Origin: UBA3537 sp049889395
GTDB lineage: Bacteria > Bacteroidota > Bacteroidia > Flavobacteriales > Flavobacteriaceae
Assembly: GCA_049889395.1 (NCBI GenBank)
Contig: JBMHDM010000015.1
Coordinates: 62,001 to 126,000 of the forward strand
Length of the DNA: 64,000 bases
Direction of reading: 5' to 3'
Positions 17,143 to 24,958 of the stretch are shown here, in pieces (the stretch's first letter is position 1; each line of letters begins with the position of its first letter). The translations under genes and the position numbers were made by a program. The notes below the pieces were generated by a model that was not told where the DNA came from, did not search any database, and saw only the letters and a list, made by a program, of their open reading frames with translations.

Positions 17143-17742
17143 ATGCTTTTCGACACCAAAAATTGTCATGATTTTCAGTTAAAAGATGCAGAGGTCTCCT
17201 ATTATCCAAAGTTTTTTGATCTTGAATCTTCAAATCAATTTTTTAATCAATTGCGCCATCAAACGCCGTGGCAGCAAGATGATATTAAGGTTTTTGGTAA
17301 ATGGTACAAACAACCCCGATTAACCGCCTTGTATGCCGAAAATAATACACCCTACAGCTACTCGAACATCACCATGCACCCTACCCCTTTCTCGGGTCTT
17401 CTATATGAAATTAAAGAACAAGTCGAACAGACCTCTAAGGTTCGATTTACAACATGCTTACTAAATTTATATCGTCATGGCCAAGACAGTAATGGTTGGC
17501 ATTCGGATGACGAAAAAGAGTTAGGTGTTAATCCGATTATCGCCTCTGTAAGTTTCGGTGCGTCGCGTAGTTTTCATATGAAACATAAAACAGATAAAAC
17601 TCAAAAATTAAAACTAACTTTGGAGCATGGCAGCCTTTTGATGATGAAAGGCCCTACACAACACTACTGGTTACACCAAGTACCAAAAACCAAAAAAGCG
17701 GTTAAGGAACGTATTAATTTGACCTTTAGAATTATAAATTAA
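17143..17742 (+). CDS. AlkB-family 2-oxoglutarate/Fe(II) dioxygenase
   Basis: 199 residues of the double-stranded beta-helix DNA/RNA demethylase family. Iron and co-substrate residues are visible: HxD in NGWHSDDEKE (about 124-126), the distal His in YWLHQVPKT and the two arginines of ERINLTFR. Such enzymes remove alkyl lesions (1-methyladenine, 3-methylcytosine) by oxidation. It resembles the ALKBH2/3-like bacterial branch rather than E. coli AlkB proper. Only 6 bp separate it from the following hydrolase gene, so both should share one transcript. Confidence 0.92.
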   Translation: MLFDTKNCHDFQLKDAEVSYYPKFFDLESSNQFFNQLRHQTPWQQDDIKVFGKWYKQPRLTALYAENNTPYSYSNITMHPTPFSGLLYEIKEQVEQTSKVRFTTCLLNLYRHGQDSNGWHSDDEKELGVNPIIASVSFGASRSFHMKHKTDKTQKLKLTLEHGSLLMMKGPTQHYWLHQVPKTKKAVKERINLTFRIIN

Positions 17743-17748
17743 AATCTG

Positions 17749-18672
17749 ATGATAAAAGTTTTTAACATATTAATTTGCCTGTTAGTTTCAGGATCAACAC
17801 TAATTGCACAAGAATATTCCACACAAGAATTGACTATTAATCCTCACATTGATGGAACTTTACTACTTCCTAAAAATCAAAACAGCTCGAAGTTGGTTAT
17901 TCTCATCGCAGGGTCTGGGCCAACAGACAGGGACGGGAATCAGTCCTTCATGAAAAATGATAACTTAAAAAAAATTGCCGAATTTCTTTCAAGTGCTGGA
18001 ATTGCTAGTTTCCGATACGATAAACGAATCGTCAAACAAATTCGCAGCGGAAACATTGATAAGAACATTTTATTTGATGATTTCGTTACTGATGCCAGGT
18101 CCGTAGTAGATTATTTTAAGTCAAAATATGAGACTATAATAATAGCAGGTCATAGTCAAGGTAGTTTAGTTGGACTCTTAGCAGTAGGAGAAGTCGCCTC
18201 AGGTTTTATCTCGCTGGCTGGTCCTGGAAAATCTATAGACGAAGTCCTTATAGATCAAATTTCAAAAACAGCCCCAATGTTTTTGGAGGATACTAAAAGA
18301 GTTTTAACTTCTTTAAAAAAAGGACAAACAACTGATGACTACCCACCAGCTCTGGCGTCCATATTTAATGTGGATATTCAACCCTTTATGATCAATTGGA
18401 TGCAATATAATCCAACACAAATTCTGTCCGAACTATCTATTCCAAGTTTAATTATAAATGGAGATAAAGATCTTCAAGTAGGAGTTGATGAGGCCACTAT
18501 GCTACATGAAAATGCGCAAGATGGAACGCTTATTATTGTCAAAAACATGAACCATGTGTTATTTAATATCGATGGAGGAGACCTCGAAAATGCAAAATCT
18601 TATAATGACAATACCCTAGAAATTGCGGATGAGGTCAAAAAAAATATGATTATGTTTATTGAAAATCTATAA
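17749..18672 (+). CDS. Secreted alpha/beta hydrolase
   Basis: A 307-residue alpha/beta-hydrolase-fold protein with a signal peptide (IKVFNILICLLVSGSTLIAQ). The triad is apparent: nucleophile in GHSQGSLVG (about residue 132), Asp in INGDKDLQV and His in MNHVLF. IAGSGPTDRDGNQ after the signal is typical of the esterase/peptidase group annotated as alpha/beta hydrolase or S9-like in Bacteroidota. The substrate is unknown. It follows alkB and ends at a stem-loop (18674-18698). Confidence 0.9.
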   Translation: MIKVFNILICLLVSGSTLIAQEYSTQELTINPHIDGTLLLPKNQNSSKLVILIAGSGPTDRDGNQSFMKNDNLKKIAEFLSSAGIASFRYDKRIVKQIRSGNIDKNILFDDFVTDARSVVDYFKSKYETIIIAGHSQGSLVGLLAVGEVASGFISLAGPGKSIDEVLIDQISKTAPMFLEDTKRVLTSLKKGQTTDDYPPALASIFNVDIQPFMINWMQYNPTQILSELSIPSLIINGDKDLQVGVDEATMLHENAQDGTLIIVKNMNHVLFNIDGGDLENAKSYNDNTLEIADEVKKNMIMFIENL

Positions 18673-18673
18673 A

Positions 18674-18698
18674 AAAAGCACCGAAGAACGGTGCTTTT
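18674..18698 (+). terminator. Terminator after the alkB-hydrolase pair
   Basis: AAAAGCACCG pairs perfectly with CGGTGCTTTT around AAGAA. The stop codon is just upstream. The T-run is short (four). Confidence 0.75.
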
Positions 18699-18702
18699 CA
18701 TT

Positions 18703-18856
18703 ACTAACCAACCAAAGTGTATTATTAAATACAATCTTTATAAAACAAACTTACAATCAATAAATGTATTTCACACTAGGTTTAACAATACTTTCACAAA
18801 AAGGAAAAAGCATCATTTCTATGATGCTTTAACCACTAACCAACCAAAATATATTA
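18703..18856 (+). repeat. Duplicated hairpin-plus-ACTAACCAACCAAA unit in an untranslated gap
   Basis: The 250-bp gap holds two perfect 10-bp-stem hairpins (18674-18698 and 18807-18830). Each is followed within 4 bp by a copy of a 22-bp direct repeat beginning ACTAACCAACCAAA (18703-18724 and 18835-18856, two mismatches). The second hairpin, AAAGCATCAT-TTCT-ATGATGCTTT, has only three Ts after it. The frame spanning the region is A/T-biased with no recognisable protein. What it does is unknown. Confidence 0.6.
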
Positions 18857-18922
18857 CTAACAAAAAAATTAAATAATACATAAACAATAACACAACTACC
18901 GTGCCAAAAAAATAAGTCTCTA

Positions 18923-19432
18923 ATGAAATACTCAAAAAGACCAAAAATTGATGTCCCCTTACAACCGATTGACCTTTGGCTAGATCGATTTTCATTTCTT
19001 CTATTTTTTTTAATCTGGTTCTATGCCTTATTTAATTTTTTTAATCTACCCGACAGTATCCCCCTACACTTTGACGCACACGGAAACGCTGATAGTTTTG
19101 GCTCAAAAAATGGGATTTGGATTTTAATGGGTTTAATGACTTTTATGTTTGCTGGACTTTATGTTTTGGGAAAATTTCCAAATCTACACAATTATACCGT
19201 ACAGATAACGGAAGATAATGCCTTGAAGAATTATCGTTTCAGTACTAGAATTTTGCGGATTGTTAATCTATTTGATTTACTACTTTTTGCCTACATTATA
19301 AAAAAAACAATGACTTACAACGGAGACAACTCCTCTGAACTCGGATGTTGGTTTCTACCTTTTGTTTTGGGAGTTAGTGGTGTTTTTTTAATATTTATTT
19401 TTATTTACGCCAGTAAATTGAACTCAAAATAA
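18923..19432 (+). CDS. DUF1648 domain membrane protein
   Basis: 169 residues with four hydrophobic segments. The DUF1648 signature LPDSIPLHFDAHGNADSFGSKN (read as LPDSIPLHFD, then GNADSFGSK) lies between the first two. Family members include the membrane part of the SdpI immunity/signal protein, but most, like this one, have no known role. It is followed by the DUF819 gene after 7 bp, so the two are probably co-transcribed. The ATG is preceded by an AT-rich leader without an SD. Confidence 0.85.
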   Translation: MKYSKRPKIDVPLQPIDLWLDRFSFLLFFLIWFYALFNFFNLPDSIPLHFDAHGNADSFGSKNGIWILMGLMTFMFAGLYVLGKFPNLHNYTVQITEDNALKNYRFSTRILRIVNLFDLLLFAYIIKKTMTYNGDNSSELGCWFLPFVLGVSGVFLIFIFIYASKLNSK

Positions 19433-19439
19433 TATAACT

Positions 19440-20756
19440 ATGAATAATACAGTACCAATTTTTACAAATGATACAATAGTTTTCGGATTATTAATGATGG
19501 CTTTAGCTTTTATTTTTTACACGGAATCCAGAACCTCTGGATTTTGGCCTAAATTTTATAAAATTGTTCCTGGGCTGTTCATGGCATACATGATTCCTGC
19601 AGTTTTTACAACCCTAGGCTGGATCGCTCCTGAATGGGAAATTTCAACAAAATCTGGAGACGTTGTGCAGCAAAGTAGCGCCTTGTATTTTGTAGCTAGT
19701 AGATTCCTACTTCCAGCTGCATTAGTGCTAATGACTTTAAGTATAGATTTAAAGGGGGTATTTAGCTTGGGTTGGAAAGCCCTTATTATGTTCTTCACAG
19801 GAACGTTAGGAATTGTGATTGGCGGCCCCATCGCAATTTTGATTATTTCCTCCATTTCGCCAGAATCTGTTGGTGGTGTTGGTCCAGATGCCGTTTGGCG
19901 AGGCCTATCTACACTGGCCGGAAGTTGGATTGGAGGAGGTGCCAATCAAACTGCCATGTTGGAAATATATGGCTACAATCCCAAGTTATATGGTGGGATG
20001 GTTTTTGTTGATATTGTTGTGGCCAATATTTGGATGGCTTTGCTGCTAATAGGAATTGGAAAGCGAGAACGCATCAATAAATGGCTTAAAGCCGACGTTA
20101 CAGCCATTGAACAATTAAAACAAAAAGTATCACATTTTACAGAAAGTATTAAAAGAAATCCTAGTCTAACAGATTTAATGATCATGTTAGGAATTGCATT
20201 TGGTGCAGTCAGTTTTTCTCATTGGTGTGCCAGTCAAATGGCACCATATTTCAAAGCGTATGTACAAACTTTTTCTTCGGAGACCACAAGAAATATCTTC
20301 ACATTTTTAGGCTCATCGTTCTTTTGGATGATAAGCATCTCTACTCTAACAGCCATTGCGCTCTCATTTACCAAAGCCAAAAATTTTGAGGGTGCAGGCG
20401 CAAGCAAATTGGGTAGTGTAATGATCTATGTATTAGTGGCAACTATTGGGATGAAAATGGACTTGAAACTAATTTTTAACAACACTGGACTTATAGCAAT
20501 TGGCATGGTTTGGATGAGCGTTCATGCCATTATTTTAATCTTGGTAGCAAAGATGATTAAAGCGCCTTATTTTTTCCTAGCCGTTGGTAGTCAAGCTAAT
20601 GTGGGTGGTGCTGCATCTGCACCAATTGTAGCCTCTGCTTTCCATCCTTCATTGGCGACAGTTGGCGTCCTTTTAGCTGTATTTGGCTATGCTGTAGGCA
20701 CATTAGCAGCTATTGGGTGCACAATTTTAATGGCTTTAGCTTCAGGGAACGCATAA
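19440..20756 (+). CDS. DUF819 family integral membrane protein
   Basis: 438 residues, about 11 membrane segments, of the DUF819 (YjcL-like) family. Conserved stretches are GGGANQTAML (about 160-170) and SQANVGGAASAPIVASAF (about 385-402), two inverted-repeat-like substrate-site loops of a transporter-type fold. The family is linked by fold to cation/proton antiporter-like carriers; no substrate is established. It is co-oriented with DUF1648 (7 bp upstream) and the DUF4369 lipoprotein (30 bp downstream). Confidence 0.88.
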   Translation: MNNTVPIFTNDTIVFGLLMMALAFIFYTESRTSGFWPKFYKIVPGLFMAYMIPAVFTTLGWIAPEWEISTKSGDVVQQSSALYFVASRFLLPAALVLMTLSIDLKGVFSLGWKALIMFFTGTLGIVIGGPIAILIISSISPESVGGVGPDAVWRGLSTLAGSWIGGGANQTAMLEIYGYNPKLYGGMVFVDIVVANIWMALLLIGIGKRERINKWLKADVTAIEQLKQKVSHFTESIKRNPSLTDLMIMLGIAFGAVSFSHWCASQMAPYFKAYVQTFSSETTRNIFTFLGSSFFWMISISTLTAIALSFTKAKNFEGAGASKLGSVMIYVLVATIGMKMDLKLIFNNTGLIAIGMVWMSVHAIILILVAKMIKAPYFFLAVGSQANVGGAASAPIVASAFHPSLATVGVLLAVFGYAVGTLAAIGCTILMALASGNA

Positions 20757-20786
20757 GAATATTTATATTTGATTTTTATCAAAATT

Positions 20787-21482
20787 ATGAGAACTGTTTT
20801 AACAATTTTACTAGCCGCGATAACGTTTGGCTGCTCCTCAAAACCAAAATATAATACCACCATTACTGGTTTTGTTAAGGGACTACAAAAAGGAACACTA
20901 TATCTACAAAGTGTTAAGGACACAGCCTATGTAACATTAGATTCCATCAATATTGATAAGGAACAAAAATTCGAATTAGGCTGTAATCTTGAGGAACCAG
21001 AGGTTTTGTATTTGAGTTTATCCAAAATCAACGAAGCAGAGCGAATCTCATTTTTTTCGAGTTCAAAACCAACAGTCATTAATACGACCCTCAAACGATT
21101 TATCTCAGATGCCAAAATCGAGGGTGGTGTACAACAATCCGTCTTAGCAGAATATAACACCAATATTATTCGATTTAAAGAAAAAGAGTTAGAATTGTTA
21201 GAAACATCACTCAATGCACAGCGCCTTGGCAATGACAGTCTCTTTAATATTACTGAAGAACAGCGTCAGATGAATGTAAGGCGAAAATATTTATATAGTA
21301 TAAATTTTGCCGTAAACAACAGCAACAGTGAAGTAGCACCTTACGTAGCCCTAGCAGATATTTATGATGCCAAGCTAAATTTTCTAGACACTATTTACAA
21401 CAGCTTGAGTCCAACAATCGCCAAATCAAAATATGGAATCATGCTAAATGACTACATCCAAGACATTCGTTCAGAGGAATAG
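20787..21482 (+). CDS. DUF4369 domain lipoprotein
   Basis: 231 residues from the ATG at 20787, chosen because it gives a proper lipoprotein signal (RTVLTILLAAITFGC, Cys 16); a TTG 18 bp upstream would only lengthen the N-region. The DUF4369 domain follows (ITGFVKGLQKGTLYLQS and LDSINIDKEQKFEL, about residues 28-115). This domain commonly precedes a thioredoxin-like domain in Bacteroidota, but no CxxC thioredoxin part is present here; the C-terminal half is helical and unrecognised. It probably sits in the envelope. Confidence 0.85.
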   Translation: MRTVLTILLAAITFGCSSKPKYNTTITGFVKGLQKGTLYLQSVKDTAYVTLDSINIDKEQKFELGCNLEEPEVLYLSLSKINEAERISFFSSSKPTVINTTLKRFISDAKIEGGVQQSVLAEYNTNIIRFKEKELELLETSLNAQRLGNDSLFNITEEQRQMNVRRKYLYSINFAVNNSNSEVAPYVALADIYDAKLNFLDTIYNSLSPTIAKSKYGIMLNDYIQDIRSEE

Positions 21483-21494
21483 TTTTTGAAAAAA

Positions 21495-21761
21495 TTAAAG
21501 TGAATTGAGTTTTTCAATCATAGCTTTACCTTTAATCTCAAGTTCGTTTGTGATGGACTTAAAATGGGCTTTTTGATTGTCAATGTTTTTGGCGTTTACT
21601 TTTTCAATCAAATCATCAAAGGTGGCAATAGCATCGTCAATTATGGCTTCACTTTCGGTTCTGCCTTTATTTGGGTTAAGCGTTTCCCATATATAAACTG
21701 CTTCTATGATATCTCCTAAAACGTAATTGATATCTTTTTTTAAATTCCTAATATTTGCCAT
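21495..21761 (-). CDS. Small conserved helical protein of unknown function
   Basis: 88 residues from the ATG at 21761 (MANIRNLKKDINYVLGDIIE). Upstream starts would run into queD. The protein is all-helical and acidic, with no membrane segment or motif. I have seen this start in many flavobacterial genomes next to queD, so it looks conserved, but I know of no function. It lies 13 bp after queD, and ends 12 bp from the convergent DUF4369 gene with no terminator between. Confidence 0.8.
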   Translation of the reverse strand: MANIRNLKKDINYVLGDIIEAVYIWETLNPNKGRTESEAIIDDAIATFDDLIEKVNAKNIDNQKAHFKSITNELEIKGKAMIEKLNSL

Positions 21762-21774
21762 GATAGTTTTATGT

Positions 21775-22185
21775 TTAATTACCGTCGTAAGATACAAAAT
21801 TTCGAGGTGTTTCGTACAGGGTAACCTCTAAATCGAGATGGGGATCTAAAACAGCTTTGAGTTTGTTGTAAATAACCACCACAATATTTTCTGCTGTTGG
21901 ATTTAAGTTTTTAAATTCGGGGACATCCAAATTAAGATTTTTGTGATCAAACGCGTCCTCAATTTCTGATTTGATAAAATCTTTAAGAATTTTTACATCA
22001 ATGACATAACCTGTTTCAGGGTCAATTTCGCCAGTAACACTGACGATCAAGTCGTAATTATGACCATGAAAGTTTGGATTATTACATTTGCCAAAAATGG
22101 CATCATTTTGCTCAAAACTCCAATCTGGACGATACAAACGGTGAGCCGCATTAAAATGGGCTTTTCGACTAACGGTGACCTTCAT
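21775..22185 (-). CDS. queD: 6-carboxytetrahydropterin synthase QueD (PTPS family)
   Basis: 136 residues of the PTPS fold. Zinc ligands appear as His in FNAAHRL and the pair in NFHGHNY; the catalytic Cys is in FGKCNNPN, matching the C-x3-H-x-H pattern of QueD. ETGYVIDVKILKDF and FDHKNLN complete the family. It makes carboxytetrahydropterin for queuosine, or pterin in some lineages. Its start overlaps the end of idi by 17 bp, so translation is likely coupled. Confidence 0.92.
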   Translation of the reverse strand: MKVTVSRKAHFNAAHRLYRPDWSFEQNDAIFGKCNNPNFHGHNYDLIVSVTGEIDPETGYVIDVKILKDFIKSEIEDAFDHKNLNLDVPEFKNLNPTAENIVVVIYNKLKAVLDPHLDLEVTLYETPRNFVSYDGN

Positions 22186-22705
22186 ATTTTGGATTTAAAT
22201 GTTTGTAGAATTTTTCAAAAATTATTTTGAACCAAGCCGTGTACAACTGGGGATTTAGAGCGATATCAGATTTGACCGCTTCCAATGGCATCCACTTCCA
22301 ATCGGCTACTTCATCTGGATTAATAATAGGTTCACCATCGTAATTCCCCACCATGATGTGATCCAATTCATGTTCAGTGAGTCCATTGTCAAAAGGTGCT
22401 TTGTAAATAAATGATGTCGTTTCAGTCAATGGTGTTACAAATCCCATTTCTTCTTCAAGTCTTCGTTTTCCAGCTTCCAAATTAGATTCGCCATCTCTTT
22501 GGTGGCTACAACAGGTATTGGTCCAAAGCAAAGGAGAATGATACTTGTGTGCCGCTCGCTGTTGGAGCATTAATTCATGCTTCGAATTAAAAATGAAAAC
22601 CGAAAAAGCGCGATGAAGAATGGCTTTTTCATGAGCTTCCATTTTTGGCATCAATCCAATTTGCTCGTCCTGCTCGTTGACTAAAATAACTTGTTCCTCA
22701 ATCAT
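22169..22705 (-). CDS. idi: Isopentenyl-diphosphate delta-isomerase, type I
   Basis: A 178-residue Nudix-fold isomerase that interconverts IPP and DMAPP. The catalytic Cys and metal-binding region are in TNTCCSHQRDGE (about residues 65-76), the Nudix-like Glu residues in RRLEEEMGF, and the C-terminal substrate residues in DEVADWKWM. Length matches bacterial Idi-1. It is the first gene of idi-queD-small hypothetical, divergent from prfC across 146 bp. Confidence 0.94.
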   Translation of the reverse strand: MIEEQVILVNEQDEQIGLMPKMEAHEKAILHRAFSVFIFNSKHELMLQQRAAHKYHSPLLWTNTCCSHQRDGESNLEAGKRRLEEEMGFVTPLTETTSFIYKAPFDNGLTEHELDHIMVGNYDGEPIINPDEVADWKWMPLEAVKSDIALNPQLYTAWFKIIFEKFYKHLNPKYEGHR

Positions 22706-22827
22706 AACGCTAAATTATCAACTAATTTATGATATTCTATTAATTAATTCCTAAAATCTTAATTAGTTGGGACTTAACTCGTACAACAAAGTATTTAATC
22801 ATAGGAAAATAGGTAAGTGATTTGTGG

Positions 22828-22835
22828 TATATTTG
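22828..22835 (+). promoter_or_regulatory. Candidate -7 element of prfC
   Basis: TATATTTG matches TAnnTTTG and lies 16 bp before the prfC ATG, which implies a very short leader (about 10 nt). No good -33 TTG is at the expected distance. Confidence 0.5.
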
Positions 22836-22851
22836 CCCAAATTTATCATTG

Positions 22852-24438
22852 ATGTCATTTTTAAACGAAATTAAGCGCCGTAGAACATTTGGAATTGTGT
22901 CTCATCCCGATGCTGGAAAAACCACACTGACGGAAAAATTATTACTATTTGGAGGCGCCATACAAGAGGCAGGAGCCGTCAAAAGTAATAAAATAAAAAA
23001 AGGGGCTACTAGCGATTTTATGGACATCGAACGACAGCGAGGAATATCGGTTGCAACATCAGTATTAGCGTTTGAATATAGAGGCGTTAAAATTAATATT
23101 TTAGACACCCCAGGACATAAAGACTTTGCCGAAGATACCTTTAGAACACTCACCGCTGTAGACAGCGTTATCGTGGTGATTGATGTAGCCAAAGGTGTTG
23201 AAGAACAAACCGAAAAACTGGTGCAAGTCTGTCGAATGCGAAATATCCCTATAATTGTTTTCATCAATAAACTAGATCGTGAGGGTAAGGATGCGTTTGA
23301 CCTACTAGACGAGGTCGAACAAAAATTGGGGCTATCAGTTACACCATTGAGTTTCCCAATTGGAATGGGATATGACTTTAAAGGGATTTATAACATCTGG
23401 GAAAATAATATCAATTTATTTACAGGCGATAGTAAAAAGGATATTGAGGAGACTATTGAAATTTCTGACTTGTCTGACGTTATTCTAAACAATTTGGTTG
23501 GAGATAACGCTGCAGAAACCCTTCGTGAAGAAATTGAATTAGTCGAAGGTATTTATCCGAAATTTAATAAAAACGACTATTTGAACGGGGATTTACAGCC
23601 TGTATTTTTCGGATCGGCTCTTAATAATTTTGGCGTTCGAGAATTATTGGACTGCTTTGTTGATATTGCCCCACCACCCCGTCCCAAACAGAGTGAAGAA
23701 CGTATTGTTCAACCTGATGAATCTAAATTTTCTGGATTTGTATTTAAAATTCATGCCAATATGGATCCCAAACACAGAGATCGTTTGGCCTTTGTGAAAA
23801 TTGTTTCTGGAACATTCCAACGAAACACCCCTTACTTGCATGTTAGACAGAACAAAAAATTAAAATTTTCGAGTCCTAATGCTTTTTTTGCCGAACGCAA
23901 AGAGATCGTTGACACGTCCTACCCAGGTGATATTGTTGGACTCCACGATACTGGAAATTTTAAAATTGGAGATACTCTAACAGCTGGTGAGATTTTGAAT
24001 TATAAAGGCATTCCAAGTTTCTCACCAGAACATTTCCGATATATCAATAATGCCGACCCGATGAAAGCCAAACAACTTTACAAAGGGATTGACCAGCTGA
24101 TGGACGAAGGTGTGGCCCAATTATTTACTTTAGATCTCAACGGACGGAAAGTGATTGGTACTGTCGGTGCCCTACAATACGAAGTCATTCAGTATCGTTT
24201 AGAACACGAATACGGGGCCAAATGCAGCTATGAAAGCCTAAACGTGCATAAAGCCGCTTGGGTCGAACCAATTGACGAAAAAGGTGAGGAATTCAAAGAA
24301 TTCAAACGCGTAAAACAACGTTTTTTAGCCAAAGATAAACAAGGACAGTTGGTGTTTTTGGCCGATTCTAAATTTTCTTTACAAATGACTGAACAAAAAT
24401 ATCCCTCTATCAAATTTCATTTGACGTCTGAATTTTAG
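22852..24438 (+). CDS. prfC: Peptide chain release factor 3
   Basis: A 528-residue class-II release factor GTPase from the ATG at 22852 (MSFLNEIKRRRTFG); the longer frame would start upstream of the -7 element and is rejected. GTPase motifs: SHPDAGKTTLTEK, DTPGHKDFAEDT and NKLDREG. RF3 recycles RF1/RF2 after peptide release. The C-terminal domains (SKFSGFVFKIHANMD, GALQYEVIQYRLEHEY) are complete. It faces the rpoC operon and probably shares the bidirectional terminator at 24606-24639. Confidence 0.96.
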   Translation: MSFLNEIKRRRTFGIVSHPDAGKTTLTEKLLLFGGAIQEAGAVKSNKIKKGATSDFMDIERQRGISVATSVLAFEYRGVKINILDTPGHKDFAEDTFRTLTAVDSVIVVIDVAKGVEEQTEKLVQVCRMRNIPIIVFINKLDREGKDAFDLLDEVEQKLGLSVTPLSFPIGMGYDFKGIYNIWENNINLFTGDSKKDIEETIEISDLSDVILNNLVGDNAAETLREEIELVEGIYPKFNKNDYLNGDLQPVFFGSALNNFGVRELLDCFVDIAPPPRPKQSEERIVQPDESKFSGFVFKIHANMDPKHRDRLAFVKIVSGTFQRNTPYLHVRQNKKLKFSSPNAFFAERKEIVDTSYPGDIVGLHDTGNFKIGDTLTAGEILNYKGIPSFSPEHFRYINNADPMKAKQLYKGIDQLMDEGVAQLFTLDLNGRKVIGTVGALQYEVIQYRLEHEYGAKCSYESLNVHKAAWVEPIDEKGEEFKEFKRVKQRFLAKDKQGQLVFLADSKFSLQMTEQKYPSIKFHLTSEF

Positions 24439-24605
24439 TTCTTTTTAAAGATTTTCTGTTGGTGGATACGCACATCAAAATACGCTTGAGTAAGGCAATA
24501 ATGGTTTCTTGATTTTCTAGGTGTTGGTTTATGGATTTCACAGTAATTTGGGGTATTATTATTTTTTAGATAAATAGCATCCACAAAATTACTTTGATTT
24601 ATTTT

Positions 24606-24639
24606 AAAAAAAATCCCACATTACTGTGGGATTTTTTTT
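24606..24639. terminator. Bidirectional terminator between prfC and the rpoBC operon
   Basis: TCCCACA and TGTGGGA pair around TTAC, extended by A-run on the left and T8 on the right. It lies 2 bp past the DUF3467 stop, so it is the end of the RNA polymerase operon; for prfC it is 170 bp downstream, and the stretch between shows nothing convincing. Confidence 0.92.
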
Positions 24640-24640
24640 G

Positions 24641-24955
24641 TTATGCTTGTCCAGTTGGCCCAAAATTAAGAGGCACTGGTGGCTTATCATAGTCCTTAAT
24701 TTCACCATGAGCTTGCTCAAAGCGCTGAACGTTGTCTTGCAAGGCTTTAGACAAGCGTTTAGCATGTTGTGGTGTCAAGATTATTCTCGATTTCACTTTA
24801 CTTTTCGGCACACCAGGCATGATATTGACAAAATCAACTACAAATTCAGAGACAGAGTGATTTATAATGGCCAAATTGGAATAGGTGCCTTCTGCTACAG
24901 AAGCATCGAGTTCTATATTGATTTGTCCCTTTTGTTTTTGTTCTGAATCACTCAT
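24641..24955 (-). CDS. DUF3467 domain protein
   Basis: A 104-residue cytosolic protein matching DUF3467 (INIELDASVAEGTYSN, then SEFVVDFVNIMPGVPKSKV and LTPQHAKRLSKALQDN). It is 3 bp behind rpoC, an arrangement repeated across Bacteroidota, which makes co-expression with RNA polymerase the rule. No function is established; a factor acting on transcription is an inference from location only. It is followed at once by the operon terminator. Confidence 0.92.
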   Translation of the reverse strand: MSDSEQKQKGQINIELDASVAEGTYSNLAIINHSVSEFVVDFVNIMPGVPKSKVKSRIILTPQHAKRLSKALQDNVQRFEQAHGEIKDYDKPPVPLNFGPTGQA

Positions 24956-24958
24956 AAT

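Noticed and set aside
18691..18876. A 61-codon plus-strand frame across the hairpin repeats, with an internal TNQPK repeat
   Set aside because: The internal repeat is only the DNA duplication read in frame; the composition is Asn/Lys/Thr from AT-rich DNA, and it begins inside a terminator.
24435..24584. A 49-codon minus-strand frame (GTG start) between the operon terminator and prfC
   Set aside because: It lies behind the rpoC-operon terminator, has no promoter box and no family resemblance; its stop overlaps that of prfC. It may be chance.
24626..24946. 106-codon frame opposite DUF3467
   Set aside because: It starts in the terminator and is a shadow of the DUF3467 codons.
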